Assembly: GCF_032878875.1 (NCBI RefSeq)
Contig: NZ_CP118157.1
Span: forward strand, 2,232,001-2,296,000
From: Microbacterium sp. AB
GTDB taxonomy: Bacteria; Actinomycetota; Actinomycetes; Actinomycetales; Microbacteriaceae
DNA: 64,000 nucleotides
Direction of reading: 5' to 3'
Positions 46,894 to 55,072 of the stretch are shown here, one piece after another. The notes below the pieces were generated by a model that worked only from the letters and a program-made list of their open reading frames with translations, did not search any database and had not been told where the DNA came from. The first letter of the stretch is position 1; the number at the start of each line of letters is the position of its first letter. The position numbers were made by a program, and so were the translations under genes.

Positions 46894-47502
46894 TCAGCGG
46901 CCGAGCGCGCGCGCGAGCTTCGACGCACTCGACGCCTCGCGCGCTCCCGCCCCGTGGGCGGCCCGGGCGACGGCAGCGAAGAACGCCTCCCGTTCGGCCG
47001 GCGCCGCCTGCCCCAGCTCGACCTCCCACTCGCGCCACGCGCGCTCGTCGCCGGCGCGCAGGTCGGTCGTGCGCACGCGGTCGTCCACGAACTCGGCGAG
47101 GACGCCGCCCCGGGCGTCGAGCAGCTCGTACGCCGTGCGGTCGTTGACGATCCGGGCGAGCGGCAGGAGCGGATCCGTCGTCCACCGCGCGATCTCGGCG
47201 GCGACGGCGCCCGGGACGTCCTCGTCCTCTCCGAGAGGCCAGCCGAGCTCCAGCCGCGCCCCCTCGACGAGCGGGCCCTTGACGTGCCAGCCGGCGTCGG
47301 GTCCTCCCGTCCGGCGACGCAGCGCGACACCGGCCCGCGAGAGCGCGAGATCGCCGCTGTCGAGATAGAGCGCGTCGAGATGGCGCTCCTCCCCCTCCGT
47401 CACCGAGGCCACGCCGGGGACGTCCTTCCAGGACGGGACGTCCGTGCCGTCGTCGACGTCGAAGGTGAGCTCGATCTCGACGAAGCGCGTGGGCTCCGTC
47501 AT
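46894..47502 (-). CDS. CYTH domain-containing protein
   Basis: CYTH proteins form a beta-tunnel that binds triphosphates (class IV adenylate cyclases, thiamine triphosphatases, inorganic triphosphatases). The 202-residue product begins with FVEIELTFDVDD, the family ExExK position, but the Lys is Thr here. Other charged tunnel positions remain: YLDSGDLALSRAGVALRRR, WHVKGP, EFVDDRV and WREWEVEL. With the leading Lys missing, activity is uncertain. The ATG at 47502 is separated by one base from the stop of the small upstream gene, so the two are coupled. It ends at a strong hairpin. Confidence 0.88.
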   Translation of the reverse strand: MTEPTRFVEIELTFDVDDGTDVPSWKDVPGVASVTEGEERHLDALYLDSGDLALSRAGVALRRRTGGPDAGWHVKGPLVEGARLELGWPLGEDEDVPGAVAAEIARWTTDPLLPLARIVNDRTAYELLDARGGVLAEFVDDRVRTTDLRAGDERAWREWEVELGQAAPAEREAFFAAVARAAHGAGAREASSASKLARALGR

Positions 47503-47503
47503 G

Positions 47504-47743
47504 TCAGCGTGCGCCGTCGTCCTCGTCGTCCTCGCCGTCCTCGACGAGATCGCCCTCCTCCTCGAGGAAGAGGAACGCCGTCTCCGTCGGCCCGTCGTCG
47601 GCGCCGTTGTTCTGGGCGGCGCCGGAGCGCTGGTAGACGACCTGGGTCTCCGAATAGGGGACGATCAGGCGGTCGAGGTCGGGGTTCTCCAGGGGCAGGA
47701 CCTGTCCGTCGAGGGGTCCGCCGTGCAATCGTGCGATGGCCAT
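47504..47743 (-). CDS. small conserved hypothetical protein
   Basis: This 79-residue protein has no recognised domain. A small beta-type N-terminal half (IARLHGGPLDGQVLPLENPD) is followed by YSETQVVYQRSG and an acidic tail (LEEEGDLVEDGEDDEDDG). The gene is placed tightly between the YihY gene (4 bases after its stop) and the CYTH gene (1 base before its start), which argues that it is real and co-expressed. No transmembrane segment or signal peptide is visible. Function unknown. Confidence 0.75.
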   Translation of the reverse strand: MAIARLHGGPLDGQVLPLENPDLDRLIVPYSETQVVYQRSGAAQNNGADDGPTETAFLFLEEEGDLVEDGEDDEDDGAR

Positions 47744-47747
47744 ACCC

Positions 47748-48782
47748 TCACGATAGACGCGCGGCGAGCTTCTCGCGCTCGGTCTGCTCCGCCGCGCGCG
47801 CCGTGTCGAGCGCGCCGAGGGCGACGCGCACGTCGCGCTCGGCCGAGCGCACCTTCCGCTGGGCGAACGTCTCGGCGCCGTACCGTTCGCCCACGCGGTT
47901 CTCCCTCTCCTCGACGCGGACGATGATGTAGGTGCACGCGATGAGGATCACCTGTGCGGAGAGGTTGAACCAGAGCAGCAGCGCGATGAGCGAGCCGAAG
48001 GAGGCCAGGAGCGGATTCCGGTCGGCTCCGCCGACGAACAGGCCCGACAGCTGCTGCAGGACCGTCAGGCCGACGGCGCCGATCAGCGCGCCGGTCCAGA
48101 GCGCCTTCGGCGGCGCCTTCACGCCGGAGAGCAGGCGGAAGACCAGCGCCACGATCACCGCGTCGAGCAGGAACGTCGTCAGGATCGCCACCGCCCACGT
48201 GAAGGCGGCGGCCCAGCCCCCGTCCGCGAGCCCGAGCCATCCGAGGACCGTCCCGAGAAAGGCGGAGCCGAGGAACGTCAGCACGGCCGCGGCCGCGAAC
48301 AGCACGCCCACCGACACGGCGAAGAGGAGATCGCGCAGGATGAGCCAGACGACGAGGACATCGTCGTGCGCGGTCCCGGCGATCGCCCGGATGGCGGTGC
48401 GCAGGTTGCCGATGGCCCCGATCGCCGCCCACCCGAGGGCCGCCGCCGAGATGACGCTGAGCCAGACGCTCCCGCCGAGCGAGCCGCCGAGGCTGTCCGC
48501 GTCGATGATGCCGCCCCCGTCGCCGTCCGCCACGAGACCGGGGATGGCCGAGCCGACCGCGTCGATGAGCGCCTGCCACAGGTCGTCACGGGAGCTCAGC
48601 CAGATCGCCGCGACCGAGAAGCCGAGCGCGACGGCGGCGAACACCGAGAACAGGGCCCGGAACGTGACCGCCGCGGCGAGGAGGCCTCCTCGCTGCTCCG
48701 AGAACAGGAGGGCGGCTCTCACGACCCTGAGGCTCAGAACCCACGCGATCACTCCGCGAACCCACTTCTCGACCGTCGACAT
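47748..48782 (-). CDS. YihY/BrkB family membrane protein
   Basis: The 344-residue product has about six to seven transmembrane helices. Its N-terminal segment RAALLFSEQRGGLLAAAVTFRALFSVFAA is shared by YihY/UPF0761 proteins (only the central part is diagnostic), and LLWFNLSAQVILIACTYIIV lies near the C-terminus. The C-terminal 60 residues are a charged helix. Family function is not firmly known; an old ribonuclease BN label was erroneous. The ATG at 48782 gives MSTVEKWVRGV. TAACGT ends 7 nt upstream with no Shine-Dalgarno, so a leaderless mRNA is likely. It heads a three-gene unit with the small protein and the CYTH protein. Confidence 0.92.
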   Translation of the reverse strand: MSTVEKWVRGVIAWVLSLRVVRAALLFSEQRGGLLAAAVTFRALFSVFAAVALGFSVAAIWLSSRDDLWQALIDAVGSAIPGLVADGDGGGIIDADSLGGSLGGSVWLSVISAAALGWAAIGAIGNLRTAIRAIAGTAHDDVLVVWLILRDLLFAVSVGVLFAAAAVLTFLGSAFLGTVLGWLGLADGGWAAAFTWAVAILTTFLLDAVIVALVFRLLSGVKAPPKALWTGALIGAVGLTVLQQLSGLFVGGADRNPLLASFGSLIALLLWFNLSAQVILIACTYIIVRVEERENRVGERYGAETFAQRKVRSAERDVRVALGALDTARAAEQTEREKLAARLS

Positions 48783-48789
48783 GACTGCA

Positions 48790-48795
48790 ACGTTA
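48790..48795 (-). promoter_or_regulatory. predicted -10 hexamer of the YihY gene (leaderless)
   Basis: TAACGT on the minus strand, followed by 7 nt and the ATG. Confidence 0.45.
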
Positions 48796-48832
48796 CCGAC
48801 CGCGCGCGTCACGCGATCAACCCCCACGCGGA

Positions 48833-49303
48833 TCAGGCCACGAGGAGTCCCGCCCACGCGCCGAGGACCATCCAGGGGCCGAAGGCGATCCGGGTGTCCC
48901 GGGCGGCGCGGTGCGTGAGGAGCAGCACGAGCGCCCACGCGGCCCCGAAGACGAACGCCGCGGCCGCGCCGACCGCGAGCGCCGCCCATCCGTGCCATCC
49001 GAGGAAGACCCCGACGAGGATCGCGAGCTTCACGTCGCCGCCGCCCATCCCCTCGGGGTGCGCGACGCGCAGCGCGAGGTAGAACGCGCCCAGGACGAGA
49101 CCGCCGGCGACCGCCTCGCCGAGCGGCGCGGCCCGCCCGCTCGCGACGGCATGCGCCGCGACGAGCAGCGTCAGCACGACGATCGACGGGACGACGATGC
49201 GGTTCGGGAGGCGGTGCTCCTGGACGTCGATCCGGATGAGCACCGCTCCGACGACCAGGAACGCTCCGTACGCGAGGGCGGCGATGAACACGGCGACATC
49301 CAT
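48833..49303 (-). CDS. A24-family prepilin peptidase-like protein
   Basis: The 156-residue product consists of about five transmembrane helices and keeps both catalytic aspartates of type IV prepilin peptidases: Asp26 in RIDVQEHRLPN and Asp90 in the GxGD-type motif GMGGGDVKLA. It lacks the N-terminal methyltransferase domain of PilD, as do many actinobacterial TadV/CpaA-type enzymes. No pilin or tad genes lie in the window, so its substrate is elsewhere. The ATG at 49303 follows TAGTCT by 6 nt with no Shine-Dalgarno. Confidence 0.92.
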   Translation of the reverse strand: MDVAVFIAALAYGAFLVVGAVLIRIDVQEHRLPNRIVVPSIVVLTLLVAAHAVASGRAAPLGEAVAGGLVLGAFYLALRVAHPEGMGGGDVKLAILVGVFLGWHGWAALAVGAAAAFVFGAAWALVLLLTHRAARDTRIAFGPWMVLGAWAGLLVA

Positions 49304-49309
49304 CGCGAC

Positions 49310-49315
49310 AGACTA
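49310..49315 (-). promoter_or_regulatory. predicted -10 hexamer of the prepilin peptidase gene (leaderless)
   Basis: TAGTCT on the minus strand ends 6 nt before the ATG. Confidence 0.5.
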
Positions 49316-49350
49316 GGGTCCCGCGCGACCGTGGCGTAGACGCCTGTGGA

Positions 49351-49827
49351 CTACTCCCCCACGCGATTGCGCAGGCGCATGGCGCGCTCGGCCTCGCGCT
49401 TGTCCTGGCGCTCGCGCAGCGTCTGGCGCTTGTCGAACTCGCGCTTCCCCTTCGCGACGCCGATCTCGACCTTCGCCCGGCCGTCGAGGAAGTACAGGCG
49501 CAGCGGGACGAGCGTGTAGCCGCCCGCCGACACCTGGTGGCTGATCTTCACGATCTCGTCGCGGTGCAGCAGCAGCTTGCGGACGCGCTTCGAGGAGTGG
49601 TTCGTCCACGTGCCCTGCGAGTACTCCGGGATGTGCACGGCGTCGAGCCACGCCTCCCCGCCGTCGATGTACGCGTAGCCGTCGGAGAGGTTCGCCCGCC
49701 CCTGCCGCAGCGACTTGACCTCGGTGCCGGTGAGCACGAGACCCGCCTCGTAGGTCTTCTCCACGGCGTACTCGTGACGCGCGCGACGATTCGTCGCGAC
49801 GACCTTCTCACCCTGTTCGCGGGGCAT
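49351..49827 (-). CDS. smpB: SsrA-binding protein SmpB
   Basis: SmpB delivers tmRNA to stalled ribosomes for trans-translation. The 158-residue product has the OB-fold core with [37 protein letters not shown] and the basic C-terminal tail ([19 protein letters not shown]) that enters the mRNA channel. It lies 54 bases after ftsX in the usual ftsE, ftsX, smpB order. An ATG at 49827 is the only suitable start. The tmRNA gene itself, often near smpB, was not found in this window. Confidence 0.97.
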   Translation of the reverse strand: MPREQGEKVVATNRRARHEYAVEKTYEAGLVLTGTEVKSLRQGRANLSDGYAYIDGGEAWLDAVHIPEYSQGTWTNHSSKRVRKLLLHRDEIVKISHQVSAGGYTLVPLRLYFLDGRAKVEIGVAKGKREFDKRQTLRERQDKREAERAMRLRNRVGE

Positions 49828-49881
49828 GCGCTCACCTCCTCGTTCTCGACGGCGCAGCCCTCCACCTTAGCAAGAAGGCGC

Positions 49882-50793
49882 TCAGGCCCGGAGCCAGCGG
49901 CGGATGGCGAAGCCGGCCGAGAGCGCGGCGAGCACGACGCCGATGACGACGAGCACGGGAACGACGGCCCACGCCTCGACCATCCCGACCCATGGGATGG
50001 CGTACATCTCGCTCGAGAGGTAGCCGTTCACGCCGAAGTGCACGCCGGCGAGCACGGCCGCGCTCGCGAGCACGGCCCCGATGAACGCGGCGAAGACGCC
50101 CTCCAGCACGAACGGCGTCTGGATGAACCGGTTCGACGCGCCCACGAGCCGCATGATCGCGACCTCGCGTCGCCGCGCATAGGCGGAGAGGCGGATGGTC
50201 GTGGCGATGAGCAGCACGGCGGAGACGAGCATGAGTGCGGCGATGCCGATGGCGATGTACGTCGCGATCGTGAGCGTCGCGAACAGCGGATCGAGGTACT
50301 CGAGCTGGTCGGTGATCTCCTCCACCCCCTGGACCCCCGTGAACGCCTCGACGATCACGTCGGACTGGCTCGGGTCGACGAGGTTGACGTGGAACTCGGC
50401 GCTCGTCTGCTCGGCCGTGAGGAGGCTCGCGTAGTCCTCGCCGAGGTTCTCGACGAGCGAGTCGTAGGCCTCCTCCGGCGTGAGATACGTGTAGTCCTGG
50501 ATGAGCGGGGCGAGCGTGGGCCCGTCGAGCTCGGCCCGCACGGCCTCGATCTGCTCGTCCGTCGCGGCCCCGTCGACGCACGTGTCCCCCGTCGAGAGCG
50601 GAGAGCACATGTACACGTCGACGAGCGCCCTGTCCTGGAAGTAGGCGTTGGTCTTCGCGATCTGCGTCTGCATGAGCACGGCGGCTCCGACGAAGGTCAG
50701 CGAGACGAACGTCACGAGGATCACCGAGACGACCATGGACGCGTTGCGGCGCAGGCCCTGGAGCGCCTCGCCGAGGATGAGGCCGAATCTCAT
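49882..50793 (-). CDS. ftsX: cell division protein FtsX
   Basis: FtsX is the permease-like partner of FtsE; the pair activates wall hydrolases at the septum (RipC in mycobacteria). The 303-residue product has a cytoplasmic N-terminus and a first transmembrane helix (about 21-43). An extracellular domain of about 125 residues contains two Cys (VYMCSP, GDTCVDG) that may pair. Three more helices follow, with YARRREVAIMRLVGASNRFI between them. The ATG overlaps the ftsE stop (ATGA). smpB follows. Confidence 0.96.
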   Translation of the reverse strand: MRFGLILGEALQGLRRNASMVVSVILVTFVSLTFVGAAVLMQTQIAKTNAYFQDRALVDVYMCSPLSTGDTCVDGAATDEQIEAVRAELDGPTLAPLIQDYTYLTPEEAYDSLVENLGEDYASLLTAEQTSAEFHVNLVDPSQSDVIVEAFTGVQGVEEITDQLEYLDPLFATLTIATYIAIGIAALMLVSAVLLIATTIRLSAYARRREVAIMRLVGASNRFIQTPFVLEGVFAAFIGAVLASAAVLAGVHFGVNGYLSSEMYAIPWVGMVEAWAVVPVLVVIGVVLAALSAGFAIRRWLRA

Positions 50794-51899
50794 GAGGTGG
50801 GCCCCACTTCGTCGTCGTCGCGCGGCCTCAGGCCGAGGCGATCGGCCATGCCGAGCTCGTCGACGGGGACGTGCGGGACGGACGGCGTGCGGTCGGCCCC
50901 GTCGTCCTCCGGCTGCTCGCCGGCGGCGGCGTCGGGCTCGGCGACGGGAACGGGCTCGGCGACGGGATCCCCGCTCGCCGGCTCGATCGGCGGGATCGCG
51001 GCGTCGGCGGCCTCCGCGGGGCGCGCGGGAGCCGGCGCGGGAGCGGCGATCACGTCGACGACCTCCTCGACCGCGTCGACGGCGCGCTGGGTCGCGTCGA
51101 CGGCGGCCTCCGCGGAGCCCTCCGTCACCTCGCGCTGCACCTCGAGCACGGCCGTGAGCGCCGCGATCGCGGCGGCTCCCCGCTCGGTCTCGGGTCGCAG
51201 CGTCCGCACGACCGACGTGTCGCCGTAGCCGCCGTGCCGCTCGTCGCGGAGGAGGACTCCCTCGCTCAGCTCGATCACGCGCCGCTGCATCTGGTCGACG
51301 AACGTCGCCTCGTGGGTGGCCATCACGACGGTCGTGCCGGTGGCGTTGACCTGCGCGAGGATGCGCATGATGTCCACCGACGTCCCGGGATCCAGATTGC
51401 CCGTCGGCTCGTCGGCGAGGAGCAGCTGCGGGCGGTTCACGAGCGCGCGGGCGATGGCGACGCGCTGCTGCTCGCCGCCCGAGAGCTCGTGCGGCATCCG
51501 CTTGCCCATGCCCGCCAGCCCGACGCGCTCGAGCGCGTCGGGCACCGCCTGCTTGATGAACCCGCGCGACCGGCCGATGACCTGCAGGGTGAAGGCGACG
51601 TTCTGCGCGACGGTCTTCGACTGCAGCAGCCGGAAGTCCTGGAAGACGGCGCCGATGTGCCGCCGGAAGTAGGGCGTGCGTCGCGTGGTGAGCGTCTTGG
51701 TGTCGCGACCGAGGGCGACCACGCGCCCGGACGACGGGACGTCCTCGCGCAGGATCAAACGGAGGCAGGACGACTTCCCCGAGCCCGAGGCTCCGACGAG
51801 GAAGACGAACTCGCCGCGCTGAATCTCGAAGTCGATGTCGCTGAGGGCAGGCTTGGCCGTGCCCTTGTAGCGCTTGGTGACGTGTTCGAACCGGATCAT
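50790..51899 (-). CDS. ftsE: cell division ATP-binding protein FtsE with C-terminal extension
   Basis: FtsE is the ATPase of the FtsEX complex. Residues 1 to about 227 are a complete ABC domain: Walker A GASGSGKS (36-43), Q-loop FQDFRLL, signature LSGGEQQR, Walker B LLLADEPTGNLD and H-loop ATHEATF. About 140 further residues follow, starting GGYGDTSVVRTLRPE and becoming rich in Ala, Pro, Glu and Asp. FtsE is normally about 225-230 residues. The tail ends VDELGMADRLGLRPRDDDEVG, a possible short binding peptide. It overlaps ftsX by 4 bases. No frameshift is evident. Confidence 0.95.
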   Translation of the reverse strand: MIRFEHVTKRYKGTAKPALSDIDFEIQRGEFVFLVGASGSGKSSCLRLILREDVPSSGRVVALGRDTKTLTTRRTPYFRRHIGAVFQDFRLLQSKTVAQNVAFTLQVIGRSRGFIKQAVPDALERVGLAGMGKRMPHELSGGEQQRVAIARALVNRPQLLLADEPTGNLDPGTSVDIMRILAQVNATGTTVVMATHEATFVDQMQRRVIELSEGVLLRDERHGGYGDTSVVRTLRPETERGAAAIAALTAVLEVQREVTEGSAEAAVDATQRAVDAVEEVVDVIAAPAPAPARPAEAADAAIPPIEPASGDPVAEPVPVAEPDAAAGEQPEDDGADRTPSVPHVPVDELGMADRLGLRPRDDDEVGPTS

Positions 51900-51974
51900 G
51901 GCGTACCGAGCCTAAGTCGGACGAGCACCGCTGACCTGAGCGACACCCCCGGGATGCGCGTTGCCAGCTGGTTC

Positions 51975-53378
51975 CTAGCCCATGTCCTCCAGCTCCCGGC
52001 CCTTCGTCTCGGGGACCTTCCACAGCACGAAGAAGAAGGACACGAGCGCGAAGAAGGCGTAGAAGCCGTAGGCGAAGGTGAGGCTGATGCCGCTGAAGAC
52101 GGGGAACGTGGTGGAGATGAAGAAGTTCGCGAGCCACTGCGCCGCCGCCGCGACCGCCAGGGCGCTCGCACGGATGCGGTTGGGGAACATCTCCCCCAGC
52201 AGCACCCAGACGACCGGGCCCCACGTGGCGCCGAAGCCGACGACGAACAGGTTCGCCGCGACGAGGGCGACGATCGACCACGGCGCCGCGAGCTCGGCGC
52301 TCGTCGTGCCGTCCGCCGCGGTCAAGAGGTCGGCGAAGGAGAACGCGAGAGCCATCGTGCCGAGCGCGATCGTCATGAGCACGGAGCCGGTCAGCAGCAG
52401 CGCACGTCTCCCGACCCTGTCGATGAGGAGGATGGCGACGATCGTCACGACGATGTTCGTGACGGACGTGATGACGGACGTCGTCAGCGCGCTCGACTCG
52501 TCGAACCCGACCGAGCGCCAGAGCGTCGTCGAGTAGTAGAAGATGACGTTGATCCCGACGAACTGCTGGAACACCGACAGCAGCAGGCCGATCCAGACGA
52601 TGGGCTTGAGCCCGAGCACGGGCCCCGCGATGTCGCGCAGCGACTCGCGCTTCTCGCTGTCGAGCGAGTCGCGGATCTGCTGGATCTTGAGGTTGACGTC
52701 GGGCTCGCCCGTGAAGTCGAGGAGCACCTGGGACGCCCTGTCATAGTCGCCCTTGCGGACGAGGTACCGCGGCGACTCCGGCAGGCGGAGCGACATGACG
52801 CCGTAGACGACCGCGGGCACCGCCTCCGCGAGGAACATCCACCGCCAGGCGTCGACGCCCCACCACAGCACCTCGTTCGCACCGCCGGAGATCGCCGCGA
52901 GCAGTGCGTTGGAGAGGAGGGCGGCGAAGATGCCGAGGACGATCGCGAGCTGCTGCAGCGATCCCAGCCTGCCGCGGATGCGCGCGGGAGAGACCTCGGC
53001 GATGTACGCCGGCGCGATGACCGACGCGGCGCCGACCCCGATGCCGCCGACGACGCGCCAGACGATGAGGTCGACGACGCCGAAGGCGAAGCCCGACCCG
53101 ATCGACGACACGAAGAAGAGCACGGCCGCGACGAGCATCACGGGGACCCTCCCCCAGCGGTTCGCGATGGATCCCGCGAACCAGGCGCCGACGACGCATC
53201 CGAGGAGGGCCGAGGAGACGGCGAAGCCCTTCAGCGCGGCCTCGAGCGCGAAGTCGGCGGCGAGGGCATCGACGGCGCCGTTGATCACGGCGGTGTCGAA
53301 GCCGAAGAGGAATCCGCCGAGCGCGGCGGCGATCGCGATGCCGATCACCCGTCCGCTGGTCCTGGTGTGGTGCTGCAT
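51975..53378 (-). CDS. sugar porter family MFS transporter
   Basis: This 467-residue permease has twelve predicted transmembrane helices and the sugar-porter signatures NRWGRVPVM and DRVGRRALLL in equivalent loops. PESPRYLVRKG follows helix 6, and PETKGRELEDM ends the protein. It probably imports a monosaccharide or polyol by proton symport; the sugar is unknown. GAAGGAG precedes the ATG. The ATG lies in a TGATG overlap with the cydC stop, so it is translationally coupled to a transporter pair of unrelated function. A divergent tetR may control all three genes. Confidence 0.93.
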   Translation of the reverse strand: MQHHTRTSGRVIGIAIAAALGGFLFGFDTAVINGAVDALAADFALEAALKGFAVSSALLGCVVGAWFAGSIANRWGRVPVMLVAAVLFFVSSIGSGFAFGVVDLIVWRVVGGIGVGAASVIAPAYIAEVSPARIRGRLGSLQQLAIVLGIFAALLSNALLAAISGGANEVLWWGVDAWRWMFLAEAVPAVVYGVMSLRLPESPRYLVRKGDYDRASQVLLDFTGEPDVNLKIQQIRDSLDSEKRESLRDIAGPVLGLKPIVWIGLLLSVFQQFVGINVIFYYSTTLWRSVGFDESSALTTSVITSVTNIVVTIVAILLIDRVGRRALLLTGSVLMTIALGTMALAFSFADLLTAADGTTSAELAAPWSIVALVAANLFVVGFGATWGPVVWVLLGEMFPNRIRASALAVAAAAQWLANFFISTTFPVFSGISLTFAYGFYAFFALVSFFFVLWKVPETKGRELEDMG

Positions 53379-55072
53379 CAGTCTCCTTCGGGGGTGGGCG
53401 CCGCGCAGTCGGCGTTGCGAGCCTGCGGGGCGCGGTCGTGCGGTGTCAAGGTCTTGCGCGAACGCACCGGACGACCTCGGAGCCGGATGACGCGGTCCAT
53501 GCCCGCCACGGCGTCGGCCCTGTGCGCGATGACGACCGCCGTGAGATCGGGACGCTTCGCGATCGCGAGCCGGATGGCCCGCTGGGTGAGGACGTCCTGG
53601 TGGGAGGTGGCCTCGTCGAGCACGAGCACGCGCGGCCGCCGGGCGAGCGCCCGCGCGAGGCCGAGCCGCTGGCGCTGGCCGCCCGAGAGGGAGAGCGCGT
53701 CCTCCGCCACGCGCGCGTCGAGACCGTCGGGATGGGCGCGGACGTCGTCGGCGAGCGACGCGTCCTCGAGCGCGGACCACGCCTCCGCCTCGGTCAGACG
53801 GGGGGCGCCGAGCCGCAGGTTGTCGAGCACCGTGCCGCTCACGAGCACGGTGCGCTGCTCGACGAGCGCGACGGCCCGCCGCAGGTCGCCCAGGGCGAGG
53901 TCGCGGACGTCGACGCCGCCGACGAGCACGCGGCCGTGCTCGGGATCGTGCACGCGCAGCAGGAGCGAGGCGATCGTCGACTTCCCGCTCCCGCTCGGGC
54001 CGAGGAGCGCCACACGCCCCCGCGCCGGCACGTCGAGGGACACGTCGTCGAGCACGGGAGCGTCCGACCCCGGGTACCGGAAGCGCACGGCGTCCACGCG
54101 CACGGGGAGGGGCCCTTCGGGAAGGACCGACGGGCGGACGGGGTCTGCGACCGCCGGAACGCGGTCGAGCACGCCGAGATACCGCCGGGCGGCGGCGAGC
54201 GCCAGCGGGAGGCTCCGCGCGAACGCCTCGACCGCCGTGAGGGCGGGGGCGGCGCCGATCACCGCCGCGGCGAGCACGAGGCGGTGCTCCGGCGCTGCGG
54301 CGCCGAGGGCGAGCAGCGCGAGCACCGCGGCGGACGGCCAGAGCAGTCCGGCGAACGCCCTCTGCGCCTGCACGAGGCCGCTCGCGCGCAGATGCCGGCC
54401 GGCGCGGGCCGAGAGGTCGTCGAGGGCGGCGAGGCGGGTCTCCTCCGCGTGCAGGGCACGGATCTCCGCGCGGCCCGCGACGTCCTCGGCGACGTGCTGG
54501 GCGATCGCCGCGCGCTCGGCCAGCAGCCCGCGCGCCGCTCGGGCCGAGGCGCGTCGGCCGAGGAGCGGGACGACCGCGCCTCCGACGAGGAACGCGCCGA
54601 GGACGACGGCCCCTTCGACGGGGCCGGTGAGGAACGCCCACGCCGTCACAGCGCCCGGCACGAGGACGGCGGCGAGCGCCGGGACGATCGTGTGGGCGAA
54701 GAAGACCTCCACGCGGTCGATGTCCCGCGCGGCGATCGAGGCGAGCGTGCCGGAGTCCGCCTCGAGCTCGCCCGGAGCGAGGGGCACGACGGCGTCGTAG
54801 AACCGCAGCCGCATGTCGGCGATGAGGTCGAAGGCCGCACGGTGGCCGAGGAACTGCTCGAGGTAGCGCAGCACGCCCTTCGCCGCGGCGAGGGAGACGA
54901 GCACGACGGCGAGCAGGACGACGTCGAGGTCGCCGTCGACCGCGACGACGGCGCCCCACGCCGGCACGGCGAGGAGCGCGACCCCGGCGGCGAGCCCCGC
55001 GACGCGGGCGAGCAGCGATGCGGCGAGCCACGGCCATGCCGGGAGGGCGATGCGAGCCAGACGGCGGATCAT
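53378..55072 (-). CDS. cydC: CydC-like ABC transporter, fused permease/ATPase
   Basis: With CydD it forms a heterodimeric exporter of cysteine and glutathione, required for assembly of cytochrome bd (established for E. coli). The 564-residue product has a transmembrane domain (1 to about 310) and an ABC domain with GPSGSGKSTI, LSLSGGQRQR, Walker B VLVLDEATSHQD and H-loop IAHRADAV. The start overlaps the cydD stop (ATGA). No cydAB genes are seen beside it, so the CydC label rests on similarity and pairing. Other half-transporter pairs of the exporter class are possible. Confidence 0.85.
   Translation of the reverse strand: MIRRLARIALPAWPWLAASLLARVAGLAAGVALLAVPAWGAVVAVDGDLDVVLLAVVLVSLAAAKGVLRYLEQFLGHRAAFDLIADMRLRFYDAVVPLAPGELEADSGTLASIAARDIDRVEVFFAHTIVPALAAVLVPGAVTAWAFLTGPVEGAVVLGAFLVGGAVVPLLGRRASARAARGLLAERAAIAQHVAEDVAGRAEIRALHAEETRLAALDDLSARAGRHLRASGLVQAQRAFAGLLWPSAAVLALLALGAAAPEHRLVLAAAVIGAAPALTAVEAFARSLPLALAAARRYLGVLDRVPAVADPVRPSVLPEGPLPVRVDAVRFRYPGSDAPVLDDVSLDVPARGRVALLGPSGSGKSTIASLLLRVHDPEHGRVLVGGVDVRDLALGDLRRAVALVEQRTVLVSGTVLDNLRLGAPRLTEAEAWSALEDASLADDVRAHPDGLDARVAEDALSLSGGQRQRLGLARALARRPRVLVLDEATSHQDVLTQRAIRLAIAKRPDLTAVVIAHRADAVAGMDRVIRLRGRPVRSRKTLTPHDRAPQARNADCAAPTPEGD

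Noticed and set aside
49304..49350. tmRNA gene next to smpB
   Set aside because: ssrA often lies beside smpB. The 47-base gap is too small, and no Ala-tRNA-like ends or tag reading frame were found in neighbouring gaps.
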